From Petrosia ficiformis (lineage: Eukaryota; Porifera; Demospongiae; Haplosclerida; Petrosiidae): a DNA stretch of 64,000 bases. Positions 24,146 through 44,180 of this stretch are shown piece after piece; positions within the stretch are counted from its first letter, which is position 1, and the number at the start of each line of letters is the position of its first letter. The DNA is taken from positions 762,960-826,959 of the forward strand of contig OX345641.1 in the NCBI GenBank assembly GCA_947044365.1. Direction: 5' to 3'. Both the position numbers and the translations under genes were made by a program. The notes under the pieces were generated by a model. That model worked only from the letters and a program-made list of their open reading frames with translations. It ran no database searches and was not told the DNA's origin.

Positions 24146-26868
24146 TTATTATTGCAGAGCTAATGAGAAGCAAAGCCACAAAGAAGTATCCACTTGTGTA
24201 CTTATATGACTATCAAATTGTTTTGTCATATTTATTATAATTGAAGGCCCGAGAGTCAGAGTAGTCTAACTCATGTATGCATCATTAGTACAGATTGAAT
24301 GAATATGAATTATAACACATAGCAATGATAGGCTATAATTTAATACAGACTCTTTTACAAGCCACACATAGAATATATATATATTATATGTAAAAAAAAA
24401 ACAGCTCTTCAATTCTTACCTTTCCATCTCAAATATGCTATAAATTTTCCTAAAGCTTGAAATAATAATCCAGCAAGAGTTGAAAATATTACGAATATCA
24501 CAAATGTAAAAGGAGTAAAAGACTTCATGAATGGATATATCCATTTCTGTGTCTTTAAATAGATCACTAATATCCTATAGGAGTTGATAATAAAGGTCTA
24601 TCTGTCTATCCATGCATCCATGAATTCATCCATCCATCCATGCATCCATCTTCCATCCATCCATGCATACAGGCATCCATCCACGCATCCATGAATTCAT
24701 CCATCCATCCATGCATCCATGCATCCATGCATCCATGCATCCATCCATATATCCTATTAATATTAAATACCATATCATATAAACAGAAGACATTCCTAAT
24801 GCTGTAAGAGCAGCTACCATATTAGATGGATAATGATGAAATACTACAACACATTCAATAACTACTGCAAATAATGGAAATGTGTGCTGAGAAAAAATAG
24901 ATAGGAAGAGATGAGAAGAAATAGAATACATGAATGGAAGAATATATGGAGATGGAAAAACCAATAGATGAATGAAGGATAAATAGCAAAAAAGATAGCT
25001 ATAGATAGGAAGGTAGATAGGAAGGTAGGTAGGAAGGTAGATAGGAAGGTAGGTAGGAAGGTAGGTAGGTATGTAGATAGATAGATAGATAGATAGGTAG
25101 GTAGGTAGAAAATAGGTATAGATTATAATTTTTATACTCACCCATTCATGATTAAGAAGTGGTGGAATGCATTCCTCAAGATATACTGGGAAAATCAACT
25201 CTCTGTCAATGAAGTACATGCTCCAGAAGAATATCACTACAATCTATAGTGTATAATTACCATGTTTCCATTAATAGAGATACATGTATAATGAAATGAT
25301 TACAAGCCAACAATAGCCAATGAGAGGTCTGTGGTTAATAAATCTTGGATTTCAAAATCTTCCTAAGTTGGAATCCCTGACCTATATACAATCACGAATG
25401 CATGTGTTACTAAAATACTTTATAGCTCTATTAGTCAGTGATACAACATAGATATATATGCAATGAGGATTATGGGAATTCTACACTGTGAAAAATTAGT
25501 GGTTGTTTCAACCAATTGGTTTGGTTATATCAGTTGCATGTATGCCATCTGCGTTATTTATCTATTACAATGCTGCACTTTCCATTAGGAATATAATAAT
25601 TATGTTTATATAAATTGCTAATTGGATAGTACACCTGTACTTTGCATTAGTAACATAATAAACATGTTTATTACAGAAAGTATTATGTTCCTAATGGATA
25701 GTACATCTGTACTTTCCCATTAGGAACATAATAATTATGTTTATAATGGAAAGTACAAATTGTTTTCCATTAATAACATGGCTTCCTATGTTCCTATAGA
25801 TGCTTCATTATTATAATTATTATTTAAAAGCAAATGAAACTCCTGTAAACCAGTTAAAACAACCAATCAGTTTTTACAGTGTACCCCCAGGAAACATGCA
25901 TCTTAATGTCACATTGATCTTGATATTCAAACTCCGGTTGCATGGGTGTGGTTGGTATCCCTGATGTACGTAGCTTGGCATATACAATCATGAATGTGTT
26001 ACTAAAATAGTTCAGTCAGTGATACTTTTCTTCATTAATATATTATCCCTGTGTTATGTCATTATAATATCTCCATTTAATCCAGTAGTCCACTAACCAA
26101 AGCGACACTCCATACAATGGTTGTAAAGAACCAGTCTAGAAATGTTTTGAGCTGTGTTTTAATTTGTGATTGTGGCATGATGTCACCAAAGAGTGATAAT
26201 AGGAAGTAAATCGAACCCAACCACTAGTGAGGGAGAGAGGGAGGACATTGGTGAGGAACAGGAGAAAGGGGAGGGGAGTGAGGGAGGAGGGTAGATTGAG
26301 AGGAATTAAAATAAACAAAAATAGAAGGCAATAATGAATCAGGAGGAGGCCAGGGGGATAGAGAAGTAGATCTAGTGAGGGAGGGAATGATGGTTGGAAG
26401 GAGAAATGGAGGGAGAGGAGAGAGGGACTGAAGGATTCAGTAAGAAACAAAGGAGGAGAGATGAGGAAGGGTGGTCGGAAATAGGGTGGAATAGACAGAG
26501 GGAAATTAAAATAACCAGAAAGAGAGAAATAATTAATCAGGAGGAAGAGAAAGATCATGTGAAGCATGCACTACACACACCAGATTAATATATGTCAAAT
26601 ACTTCCAGGGTCCACCAAAAGTAAAAGAACCAGGGAAATACTTCTCACGATTAGGACAATTCTTAAAAATGATAGCACCATGAATATGAACACCTATATA
26701 GGTTATCAACAATACAAGATGGACCATAAGACCCAGTCCTGTGTATGAAGGTATGAACACCTGTCTCCTGCTATCCTTGTTCTTCCTAACATGCTTCACA
26801 TTTGTTTCATTATTTTTGTCTCCTCTAATCTCTGTCTGCTTTCCTGACCTTATCCTTGACTCAGCCAT
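24053..26868 (-). CDS. AIG1: AIG1/ADTRP-family membrane protein, copy B
   Basis: Exons: 26868-26581, 26223-26098, 25243-25142, 24886-24771, 24574-24420, 24090-24053, giving 274 aa. Every exon except the first and last has the same length as in copy C, and the middle exons 2, 4 and 5 match copy A (126, 116, 155 nt). The catalytic Thr is in WKYLTYIN. The catalytic His comes from the exon 3/4 junction (NHEW then HTFP). [10 protein letters not shown] and HHYPSN are conserved. The protein is strongly hydrophobic, with several membrane segments, and has a short basic N-terminus in place of copy A's acidic extension. It ends LNEIKNK. A predicted lipid (FAHFA) hydrolase in endomembranes by family. 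It lies in the left unit of a ~3.3-kb duplication. Confidence 0.92.
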
Positions 26869-27390
26869 ATTAAAATCTTGAGGGACTCATTCCTAAGCTA
26901 CAGCAGTACAGCATTCCAGGTCATGAGAATGAGACCATTGACTGAACTGTATATTCACCAAAATGAAAATTGCTATATAATTATTTTTTAAAAACTAATA
27001 ATAGTATCATTTGTATCAATGTCTGAGAGATTCATATCCTCCTCTTCGAATGACAGCTATGTATAGATAGAAATGATTCAGTATAAATTATTCATAATTA
27101 TAGCTACTGTGACATCAAGAAAGTTTCTACAAATTATCCCTATATATCCTGTAGGACCAACTAGCTATGGTAACCAATAAGCAGATTGGCATGTAGCATA
27201 TGTCCAACTGTTTCAGTATTTTGTATTCCACAAGAACATTTCATAGAGAAGGCTTTTCCATAGCCACCCTTTACAGCGCTTGAATAAACATGTAATTACG
27301 TATATAATTATTACAAAAAACTACTTTCAAAAACTAAATAATTTAATAGAAACTCAATTCAATCTTTATTCTTGATCTTCAAAGTAATTC
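26869..27390. other. Junction between the AIG1-B and AIG1-C duplication units
   Basis: Contains the orphan PDIA6 last-exon copy (26985-27056), the 27140-27170 block shared with 23054, and the truncated copy of the 23775-23960 fragment. The unit joint lies near 27175, where the two repeats abut. Confidence 0.7.
26985..27056 (-). pseudogene. Orphan copy of the PDIA6 last exon
   Basis: After an acceptor (TACATAG), the frame reads LSFEEEDMNLSDIDTNDTII and then stops. It aligns with the true PDIA6 last exon ([20 protein letters not shown]...KEEL). The KEEL ER-retention end is lost. It occupies the same position upstream of AIG1-B as the real exon does upstream of AIG1-C, so it came along with the segmental duplication. 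Confidence 0.8.
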
Positions 27391-29943
27391 TCATTTGTTT
27401 TTCATTTCATGTAAGACGAGGAATTGTTCTATTAATTAATGAAACAAAATATGATTATAATAATAATTATTATTATTGCAGAGCTAATGAGAAGCAAAGC
27501 TACAAAGAAGTATCCACTTGTGTACTTATATGACTATCAAATTGTTTTGTTATATTTATTATAATTGAAGGCCCGAGAGTCAGAGTGGTCTAACTCATGT
27601 ATGCATCATTAGTACAGATTGAATGAATCATAACACATAGCAACGATAGGCTATAACTTAATACAGACTCTTTTGAGTGATGTCAAGATTGCCATATCAC
27701 TTTGATACTTATTGAACCCTAACCACAAGGTAACCCTAACCCTACCCTAAATGAACCACATAATGATATTCATGAGATTTTGATAGCAATGTTGGACATA
27801 AATAACTCTTTTACAACCCACACATAGAATATAAATACATTATATGTGAATTATTAAAAAAAAACAGCTCTTCAATTCTTACCTTTCCATCTCAAATATG
27901 CTATAAATTTTCCTAAAACTTGAAATAATAATCCAGCAAAAGTTGAAAATATTACAAATATCACAAATGTAAAAGGAGTAAAAGACTTCATGAATGGATA
28001 TATCCATTCCTGTGTCTTTGAATAAATCACTAATATCCTATAGGAGATGATAATAAAATATTAGGTCTATCTATCTATCCATGCATCCATCCATGCATGT
28101 ATGCATCCATCCATATCTCCATCCATCTAATTGCATCCATGCATCCATGAATTCATCCATCCATCCATCCATGCATCCATCCATGCATCCATGCATCCAT
28201 CCACGCATCCATGAATTCATCCATCCATCCATACATCCATCCATCCATCTATCGTCTATTCATCTATCCACCCTATTAATATTAAATACCATATCATATA
28301 AACAGAAGACATTCCTAATGCTGTAAGAGCAGCTACCATATTAGATGGATAATGATGAAATACTAGAACACATTCAATAACTACTGCAAATAATGGAAAT
28401 GTGTGCTGAGAAAAGATAGATAGGAAGAGATGAGAAGAAATAGAATACATGAATGGAAGAATATATGGAGATGGAAAAACCAATGGATGATTGAAGGATA
28501 GATACCAAGACAGATAGCTATAGATAAGAAGGTAGGTAGGAAGGTAGGTAGGTATGTAGATAGATAGATCGATGGGTAGGTACGTAGGTAAGTACAAAAT
28601 AGATATAGCTAAGTAGATCAAGTAATCAATGGATTAGATTATAATTTTTTATACTCACCCATTCATGACTAAGAAGTGGTGGAATATATTCCTCAAGATA
28701 TACTGGGAAAATCAACTCTCTGTCAATGTAGTACATGCCCCAGAAGAATATCACTACAATCTATAGTGTATAATTACCATGTTTCCATTAATAGAGATAC
28801 ATGTATAATGAAATGATTACAAGCCAACAATAGCCAATGAGAGGTCTGTGGTTAATAAATCTTGGATTTCAAAATCTTCCTAAGTTGGAATCCCTGACCT
28901 ATATAAACCTCACATACAATCATGAATGCATGTGTTACTAAAATAGATCATAGCTATATTAGTCAATAATACTTTTCTATACAAACACCCTGGATATATA
29001 TGTAACTAGGATGTATGGGGAATGCTACTCATGTCAAATTGATCTTGATTTTCAATTCTGGTTGCATGGGTGGGGTTGGTATCTCTGATCTACCATGAAT
29101 GTTACTAAAACTATATCAGTCAGTGATCCTTTTCTTCATATATATATATTATCCCTGTGTTATGTCATTATAATATCTCCATTTAATCCAGTAGTCCACT
29201 AACCAAAGCGACACTCCATACAATGGTTGTAAAGAACCAGTCTAGAAATGTTTTGAGCCGTGTTTTAATTTGTGATTGTGGTATGATGTCACCAAAGAGT
29301 GATAATAAGAAGTAAATAATACCCAACCACTAACGAGGGAGAGAGAGAGGGAGGGCATTGGTGAGGAACAGGAGAAAGGGGAGGGGAATGAGGGAAGAGG
29401 GTAGGTTGAGAGGAATTAAAATAAACAAATTTAAAATAGAAGGATCAGAGATAGATATCTGGTGAGGGAGGGATGGATGAATGGATGGAGAAAGGGGGGA
29501 AAGTAGAGAGGGACTAAAGGTTTCAGTAAGAAACAAAGGAAGAGAGCGAGATGAGGAAGGGAGAGCGGAAATAGGATGGGATAGAGAGTGAGGGAAATTA
29601 GAATCAACAGAAAGAGAAATAATTAATGAGGAGGAAGAGCATGCACTACACACACCATATTAATATATGTCAAATACTTCCAGGATCCACCAAAAGTAGA
29701 AGAACCATGGAAATACTTCTCACGATTAGGACAATTCTTAAAAATGATAAGACCATGAATATAAACAGCTATATAGATTATCGACAATACAAGATGGACC
29801 ATAAGACCCAGTCCTGTGTATGAGGGTATGGACACCTGTCTACTGCTATCCTTGTTCTTCCTAACATGCTTCACATTTGTTTCCTTATTTATGTCTCCTC
29901 TAATCTCTGTCTGCTTTCCTGACTTTATCCTTGACTCAGCCAT
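27391..29943 (-). CDS. AIG1: AIG1/ADTRP-family membrane protein, copy C
   Basis: Exons: 29943-29656, 29329-29204, 28760-28659, 28405-28290, 28037-27883, 27428-27391, giving 274 aa. It is nearly the same as copy B in exons and introns. The catalytic Thr (WKYLTYIN) and His (SHEW then HTFP) are kept. The Asn before the first His of the NHxxHT motif is Ser here. The C-terminus is LHEMKNK. The gene starts only about 155 bp from the PDIA6 stop exon (tandem, same strand). Its intron 5 carries a 130-bp insertion absent from copy B. All splice sites are intact, so it is probably functional. Confidence 0.92.
27667..27812. mobile_element. 130-bp insertion with 8-bp duplication in AIG1-C intron 5
   Basis: ACTCTTTT (27667-27674 and 27805-27812) flanks 130 bp missing from the otherwise aligned intron of copy B, where ACTCTTTT occurs once. 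The insert includes a short telomere-like stretch (ACCCTAACCCTACCCTAA). No clear inverted ends were seen. Confidence 0.65.
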
Positions 29944-30098
29944 ATTAAAATATTGACTGAGGGACTCATTCTGAAGCTAAATAATTCCAGGTTATGAAAA
30001 TGAGACTATTACTGTAATAATTAATAGACAAATGTTATGAACAAAGTTAGCCTTCTAATTTATAAGTCAAAAAAATGAACTGAAATCACTAATAATAT
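29944..30098. promoter_or_regulatory. Short spacer holding the AIG1-C promoter and PDIA6 3' UTR
   Basis: Only 155 bp separate the PDIA6 stop codon from the AIG1-C start codon on the same strand. The AIG1-C promoter therefore overlaps PDIA6 terminal sequence. That arrangement explains why the duplication to form copy B carried a PDIA6 exon. Confidence 0.5.
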
Positions 30099-33000
30099 TC
30101 ATAGTTCTTCTTTGAGTGGTTCATCATCCATATCAACATCTGAGAGATCATAATCATCCTCTTCAATTGGCAACTGTGAAAGAGAATTCTATATTTAGTA
30201 ACTGTTCATTACTATAATAAGTAACTGCTTTCTATATTTAGTAACTATTCATTACATGTGTTACTATAATAAGTAACTGTATTCTATAATTAGTAACTGT
30301 TCATTACATGTGTTACTATAATAAGTAACTGCATTCTATATTTAGTAACTGTTTCCTACACGTTACTACAATAAGTACATGTATAATGTTCTATATTTAG
30401 TAATGTGTTACTATATAAAGTACCAGCATTCTATATTTAGTAACGATTCATTACATGTACTATTAATGTTTTATTTTTAGTAACTCAAATGCTACATACA
30501 TTATACATGTATAATATTAAGAATATTAATATTCTATAATTAGTAGCTATGCATTAATCTTCCATCTTTTAAACCAATTGATCAATTTAATTACCTCTCC
30601 ATCTTTTCCATCCCAAGGCTCTGTGGATGGTATAGCTGGTAACTCTCCTTTAATAGGTATAGTCCCGCCTCTACCAGAACCTAAATCTCTGAAAGAGAAG
30701 ACAAAGAAATTACAAATATGGCAATCATCCATATAATTATACATGTATACATTTGAAATAAGGATGTGTTGACTTTATATGTAATATATACAGAATATGT
30801 ATATTTTCAATGTCATGAGGTTAATAGTAATTAATGATTGAGATTGACAGGTTTCATAGAAATAGGGACTGGTGACCTGGATATTCCAAATCCTTATAAA
30901 CAATAAATGTTTCTGTTTGTGGTATATAATACATGCCATTGAGGTTCTGTGCAAAATAGCCAATCAAATAACCATAGCTTCATTGTTGAGTTACAGTATA
31001 ATCATGTATTAACATTATGATATTAAACTATACACTATAGTACATATAAGTTATCGAGTTACAGTATAATCATGTATTAACATTATGATGTTAAACTATA
31101 CACTATAGTACATATAAGTTATTGAGTTACAGTATAATCATGTATTAACATTATGATATTAAACTATACATTAGGACAAATTTAAATGTCCTTAATACAG
31201 GGGTGTCCTCATTTCAGGGGTGAGTTTATATTATAAAGCACAGTTTGGGACACTTGTATGTCCTCAATAGAGGGGTTTCGCTGTATACTATTGTACATAT
31301 ACATTTTGTGTATGTATCTGTATAATCATGTATTAATTATAATTAATTAAGAATTAATTAATTAGGGGTTACCTCACAAAGTCTTTAATTCCTACACTAC
31401 TATAAGGTCCTCTCATTGAAGAGTAAACCGATTTTCTAATGTTGGCAGCGATAAGAGCTGGATATCCCGAACCTCCTACGTCAAATGTACTTTCAAGATC
31501 TGGATTCAGTAATGCTTCTATCCATACCCAACCAAATGATCTCTGTTTGTATTTATCAGCTGTAAAGAGATGAGTTGAATGAATGAATGGTAAGATGAAT
31601 GCAGTGTGTGAAATAAAGTCCAGCAATTGACTCTTTTCTGGACATTTCACTTTATTGTCCAGACAAAATTGCATTTGACTGGATGAACATGCAAACAGAC
31701 AGACAGATAGATATATATATACATATCCATGGAAAATAATGTGCTCAGTGAGCTACATGTAGCACAGAGGAAACAATACACAGCACAACACATGTACAAC
31801 CACACAAGATAATAAAAAATAAAAAATATAAAAATAAATAAAATAATAAATAATAAAAACAACAAAGACTTAGAAATAGCTGCAAATTTAGGAACAGCCA
31901 AAATGGCTTAGAAAATGCATACTAACATGCATCTACATACATACCCATTGCCTTTGCTGTGTCAATGTATCCATTACGTCCCTCAGCCCCACTGTCCAGA
32001 ATATGAGGTAGGAACGATATAAAACAAAGCTGTTTTTCTGCACATTTGTCAAGAACATCTTGATCTGTTAACTGATAAACATCAGGAGGAGGAAGTTGAG
32101 AAGACCACTTCTCCAATGCCCATGAAACAATAGATTCACTGGTTCGTCCACCTGAAGAAATAAATAATAATAAATATTACAAAGGTAGAATTGAGCTACT
32201 ATTAACTACAATATAGAATATTTGTACTTAATATAGTAATACAAGTAATTAATAGTTACTAAATATAGAATATTTGTATTTAATATAGTAACACAAGTAA
32301 TAATTAATAGTTACTAAATATAGAATATTTGTACTTAATATAGTAACACAAGTAATAATTAATAGTTACTAAATATAGAATATTTGTACTTAATATAGTA
32401 ACACAAGTAATTAATAGTTACTAAATATAGAATATTTGTACTTAATATAGTAACACAAGTAATAATTAATAGTTACTAAATATAGAATATTTGTATTTAA
32501 TATAGTAACACAAGTAATTAATAGTTACTAAATATAGCTTATTACTATAGTAATTAATAGTTACTAAATATAGAATATTTGTACTTAATATAGTAACAGT
32601 AACATGCAACGAGTAGCTTCTAAATATAGAACATTTGTACTTAATATAGTAACACAAGTAATGAATCGTTACTAAATATAGAATATTTGTACTTAATATA
32701 GTAACAGTAACATGTAATGAACCGTTACTAAATATAGAACAGTCATTAAATCAGAACTGCTTTGCTAAATATAGTAACAAATTTGTAATGACATCATCTA
32801 ATAATATATAAAATGCTAATAATAGTAACATTTATTATACCTGTATATTCTTGTGCTGAATCAAACTCCTTTTTACCAGACGGGAAAAACTTGATAGTAG
32901 GAAATCCACGAATCCCGTATTTACCAGACATAATGGTCTCTGTAGTACCATCTAGTTTAGCAACATTCACTTTCCCCTTCAGTTCAGTAGCAGCTGAAGC

Positions 33001-35277
33001 CCAGTGAGGAGCTAGGTTCTTACAATGTCCACACCACGGAGCATAGAATTCCACTAACCACATCTCATCACTCTTTATTACTTTATCTTCAAAATTACTA
33101 TCAGTTAAAACTATGACATCCTTCTCGTCTGATGAGGTCTTTTGGCCACCTTCTGAGCCCGAGGGTTTGTGACCAAGACGTGAGGATATGATTTCTCTCA
33201 TTGCTGAGAATGCTTGAGCGGAAATTGATTCTGCTTTACGGTCTCCTGAGAGAGAAATGAATAGAGGAAAGGAAGAATGAATGGGTTCCTAAAAAAATGA
33301 ATGGATGCCCGGAGGGATAGATGGACAAATGATTGGATAATTACGTGTATAGATGGATGGACAAGTAGATAGATGAATAGATTTTCTATTCATCCATCCA
33401 TCTATCTATAATCTATTATAGATGTATAAATAGATGGATGGATGAATAGATGTATGGATAGATTGATGAATTGATAGATGGATGGATAGATGTATAGATG
33501 TATAGATAGATGGATGGATTAATAGATGAATGGATAGATTGATGGACAAATAGATGGATGGATAGACGGATGGATAGATGGATGTATAGCTAGGATTACT
33601 AAATATGTGTACATGTAGATGGACAAATAGATGGATGGATAGATGGATGGATAGCTAGGATTACTAAATATGTGTACATGTAGTTGAAATGGATGGTCAG
33701 AAGTACTAAAAACAGAATTATCAACAACTACATGCACACTCACCATTATAATCGGTAGGCTTGTTCTTGTTAGCTCCAAATATCTTGATAGTTGGAAAGC
33801 CTTGTACTCCAAATCGTCCTCCCAGTGATTTATGTTGATCTGCATCCACAGCACCAACATGCATGAATCCTTTCAATGCTGTCGCTAACTTTTTATACTC
33901 AGGAGCAAACTGTTGACAATGACCACACCTATTAAATACCATATTACTTCTAATTACTCAAATCCTCATGATTTTTATTGACATTTCTTATCAAATAAAA
34001 ACTTATGTTAAGAATACAAGTACAATTAAATTATACAAGTAACCATGGCAACCACGTATATTATATTATAGTAATACAATTCAATAAAATTGAATTCTCC
34101 ATACTCCACTAGGGTATAACAATGTTACCATGGTGATTTTCAATAAATATTAATGAGATAATAATTACTTCCTTACCAAGGTGCATAAAACTCTACTATC
34201 CATACTCCTTTGCTGTTAGTAACTTCTTTGTCAAAATTAGCTGCCGTTAGTTCTACCACATCATCAGAAGGGCTGTACATGGCCAATGTATGGACCACAC
34301 CCATTAATATAAATACATAAAAACCTAGAGACATATAATACACTAGTGATTTAATAATGAAACCAAAATGCTTCATAAAGAACTGAATATGACCAGATGT
34401 TTATGATGATTGTTTACATAATGACAGGGCCCCAAGAGTGGTCATACATTCCAAGGTGGCAAGGTCCCTAGAGTGGTCACGTTCCAAGGGCCCCTATAGT
34501 GGTCATATGTTCCAAAGGCCCCTAGAGTGGCCATATATTCCAAGGGCCCCAAGAGTGGTCATACGTTCCAAGGTGGCAAGGTCCCTAGAGTGGTCATGTT
34601 CCAATGACCCCTAGAGTGGTCATATGTTCCAAAGGTCCTTAGAGTGGTCATAGATCCCAAGGGCACCTAGAGTGGCCATAGATCCCAAGGGCACCTAGAG
34701 TGGCCATACGTTCCAAGGGCCCCTACTGCCCCTTAGAGTGGTCATACATTTCAAGGGCCCCTGAAGTGGTCATATGTCACAAGGGCCCCTAGAGTGGTCA
34801 TACATCCCAAGGGCACCTAGAGTGGTCATATGTTCCAAGGACCCCTAGAGTGGTCAAACAGTGCAAGGGTCCCTAGAGTGGTTAAGCTGCTGCAAATAAA
34901 CATCCGTTCGTTTGTATTTATAAACTACTGAACTAAACATTACAGAATAATTATAGAAAAGACAACACGAATGGAGGACCGAGTTAATATTTGTAGTCTT
35001 TGGGTCTCCTGTGTCAACCCGGTTCCTATGCATATGTACAGTACATACAGCAAGAGATAGGGGCTGGGGAACATGCTTGACTATGACTTTCATTTTTTTA
35101 TATGCATAGCTGAAGTGTTGGACCCCATGTACCCATGACATGGGGCATGTGCAAGTACATTTACTATATTATAGTACACACAAAAGGGGGTGTGGCTCAA
35201 CACTGGAAAGTCTTCTTCACACACTGTAGATATAAAAATGATATAACTAACATATTCACAGACTTACCTTGATTCAT
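30099..35277 (-). CDS. PDIA6: Protein disulfide isomerase A6 (P5)
   Basis: Exons: 35277-35268, 34324-34177, 33928-33744, 33245-32841, 32151-31945, 31559-31373, 30688-30595, 30173-30099. Phases agree throughout, giving 436 aa (human 440). A 10-nt first coding exon (Met-Asn-Gln) splices to [15 protein letters not shown], completing a signal peptide. There are two thioredoxin domains, each with an intact WCGHC active site (about residues 53-57 and in exon 4), with VEFYAPW and GFPTIKIFG / [12 protein letters not shown] thioredoxin-like b domain follows ([28 protein letters not shown]), then EPWDGKDGE, an acidic tail, and KEEL as the ER retrieval signal. It catalyses disulfide formation and isomerisation in the ER lumen. 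An alternative start within exon 2 (MSLGFYVF...) would also give a signal peptide. Confidence 0.95.
30190..30545. repeat. ~50-bp minisatellite, PDIA6 last intron
   Basis: Repeats of TTCTATATTTAGTAACTG with TTCATTACATGTGTTACTA between exons 30688-30595 and 30173-30099. A similar theme is expanded in the larger intron at 32160-32790. Confidence 0.85.
31000..31175. repeat. 62-bp direct repeat, about three copies
   Basis: The unit begins GAGTTACAGTATAATCATGT and includes ATTAACATTATGAT. Located in the PDIA6 intron between exons 31559-31373 and 30688-30595. Confidence 0.85.
32190..32775. repeat. ~60-bp AT-rich minisatellite, PDIA6 intron
   Basis: Nine or so copies of TAGTTACTAAATATAGAATA followed by TTTGTACTTAATATAGTAACACAAG, decaying toward both ends. 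Located between exons 33245-32841 and 32151-31945. Confidence 0.9.
33300..33680. repeat. GATG/GATA microsatellite
   Basis: Degenerate GGATGGATAGAT run plus two copies of a block around AGCTAGGATTACTAAATATG (33590 and 33653). Located in the PDIA6 intron 33246-33743. Confidence 0.85.
34430..34885. repeat. ~30-bp GC-richer minisatellite in PDIA6 intron 1
   Basis: About 15 copies of a unit like CCTAGAGTGGTCATATGTTC followed by CAAGGGCC. It is less AT-rich than its surroundings and close to the promoter side of intron 1. Confidence 0.9.
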
Positions 35278-35431
35278 TCTTTCTTTACTTCTTTATGAAA
35301 AGTGAAATATACACTGCAGACCAATGTACAACAATAACCCACTTTAGGCTTGCATGCGACCTGGAGCAATCTGATTGGTTAAATACTTTAACCCTTTAGT
35401 AACTACCCACGTGGGATCATCTGGTTGGAAG
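35278..35431. promoter_or_regulatory. Bidirectional promoter region, PDIA6 / MARS2
   Basis: Only 154 bp lie between the two start codons, on opposite strands. An inverted CCAAT box (GATTGGTT, 35373-35380) and a palindrome with an ACGTG core (CCCACGTGGG, 35406-35415) are present. ACGTG cores are bound by bZIP factors such as XBP1/ATF6 at ER-chaperone genes, but the canonical CCAAT-N9-CCACG spacing is absent, so ER-stress control is only a suggestion. Confidence 0.6.
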
Positions 35432-43429
<7,998 letters not shown>

Positions 43430-43439
43430 ACCATGTAGT

Positions 43440-43547
43440 TTACATGTATGTACATGTCTTTATTTATGTATGTACATGTACATGTATTTATGTATGTATG
43501 TATGTATGTATATGTATGTATGTTGTATGTATGTATGTACATGTATG

Positions 43548-43582
<35 letters not shown>

Positions 43583-43650
43583 GTATGTATATATGTATGT
43601 ATGTATGTATGTACATGTATGTATGTTGTATGTATGTATGTACATGTATG

Positions 43651-43700
<50 letters not shown>

Positions 43701-43726
43701 TGTATGTATTTATGTGTATATGTATG

Positions 43727-43760
<34 letters not shown>

Positions 43761-43782
43761 TGTATGTATGTATTTATGTATG

Positions 43783-43814
<32 letters not shown>

Positions 43815-44050
43815 TGTATGTATGTATGTATGTATGTATGTATGTATGTATGTATGTATGCATGTATGTACATTGTATGTATGTATGTATGTATGTACAT
43901 TGTATGTATGTATGTATGTATGTAGGTACGTTCGTAGATATGTATGTGTGTACATGTATGTGTACAAATGCATGAATGTAAGTATGTACAATTACACATC
44001 TATATACATGTACATGTATGTATAAGTATGTACATCATGTATGTATTATG
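43440..44050. repeat. TATG microsatellite downstream of MARS2
   Basis: Long (TATG)n with GTACATGTA interruptions directly after the MARS2 stop. It fills most of the 750-bp convergent space before the SPEF1 stop (44181). Confidence 0.93.
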
Positions 44051-44180
44051 TTGCAAAAGACTATTATACTTATAAAACCAATAGATAATGATATTGATAT
44101 AAATACATAAGCTATAAGAATGAATTATTATTGACTCACACACATAAAAAGAAAACCTGTTTGCTCAAAAATACTCATCA

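Noticed and set aside
27725..27755. Interstitial telomere repeat
   Set aside because: Only about three CCCTAA-like units; too short to mark a telomere fusion.
34037..34055. X-box-like GTAACCATGGCAAC in a PDIA6 intron
   Set aside because: Fits the consensus but is far from any ciliary gene promoter; treated as chance and as a caution for the SPEF1 site.
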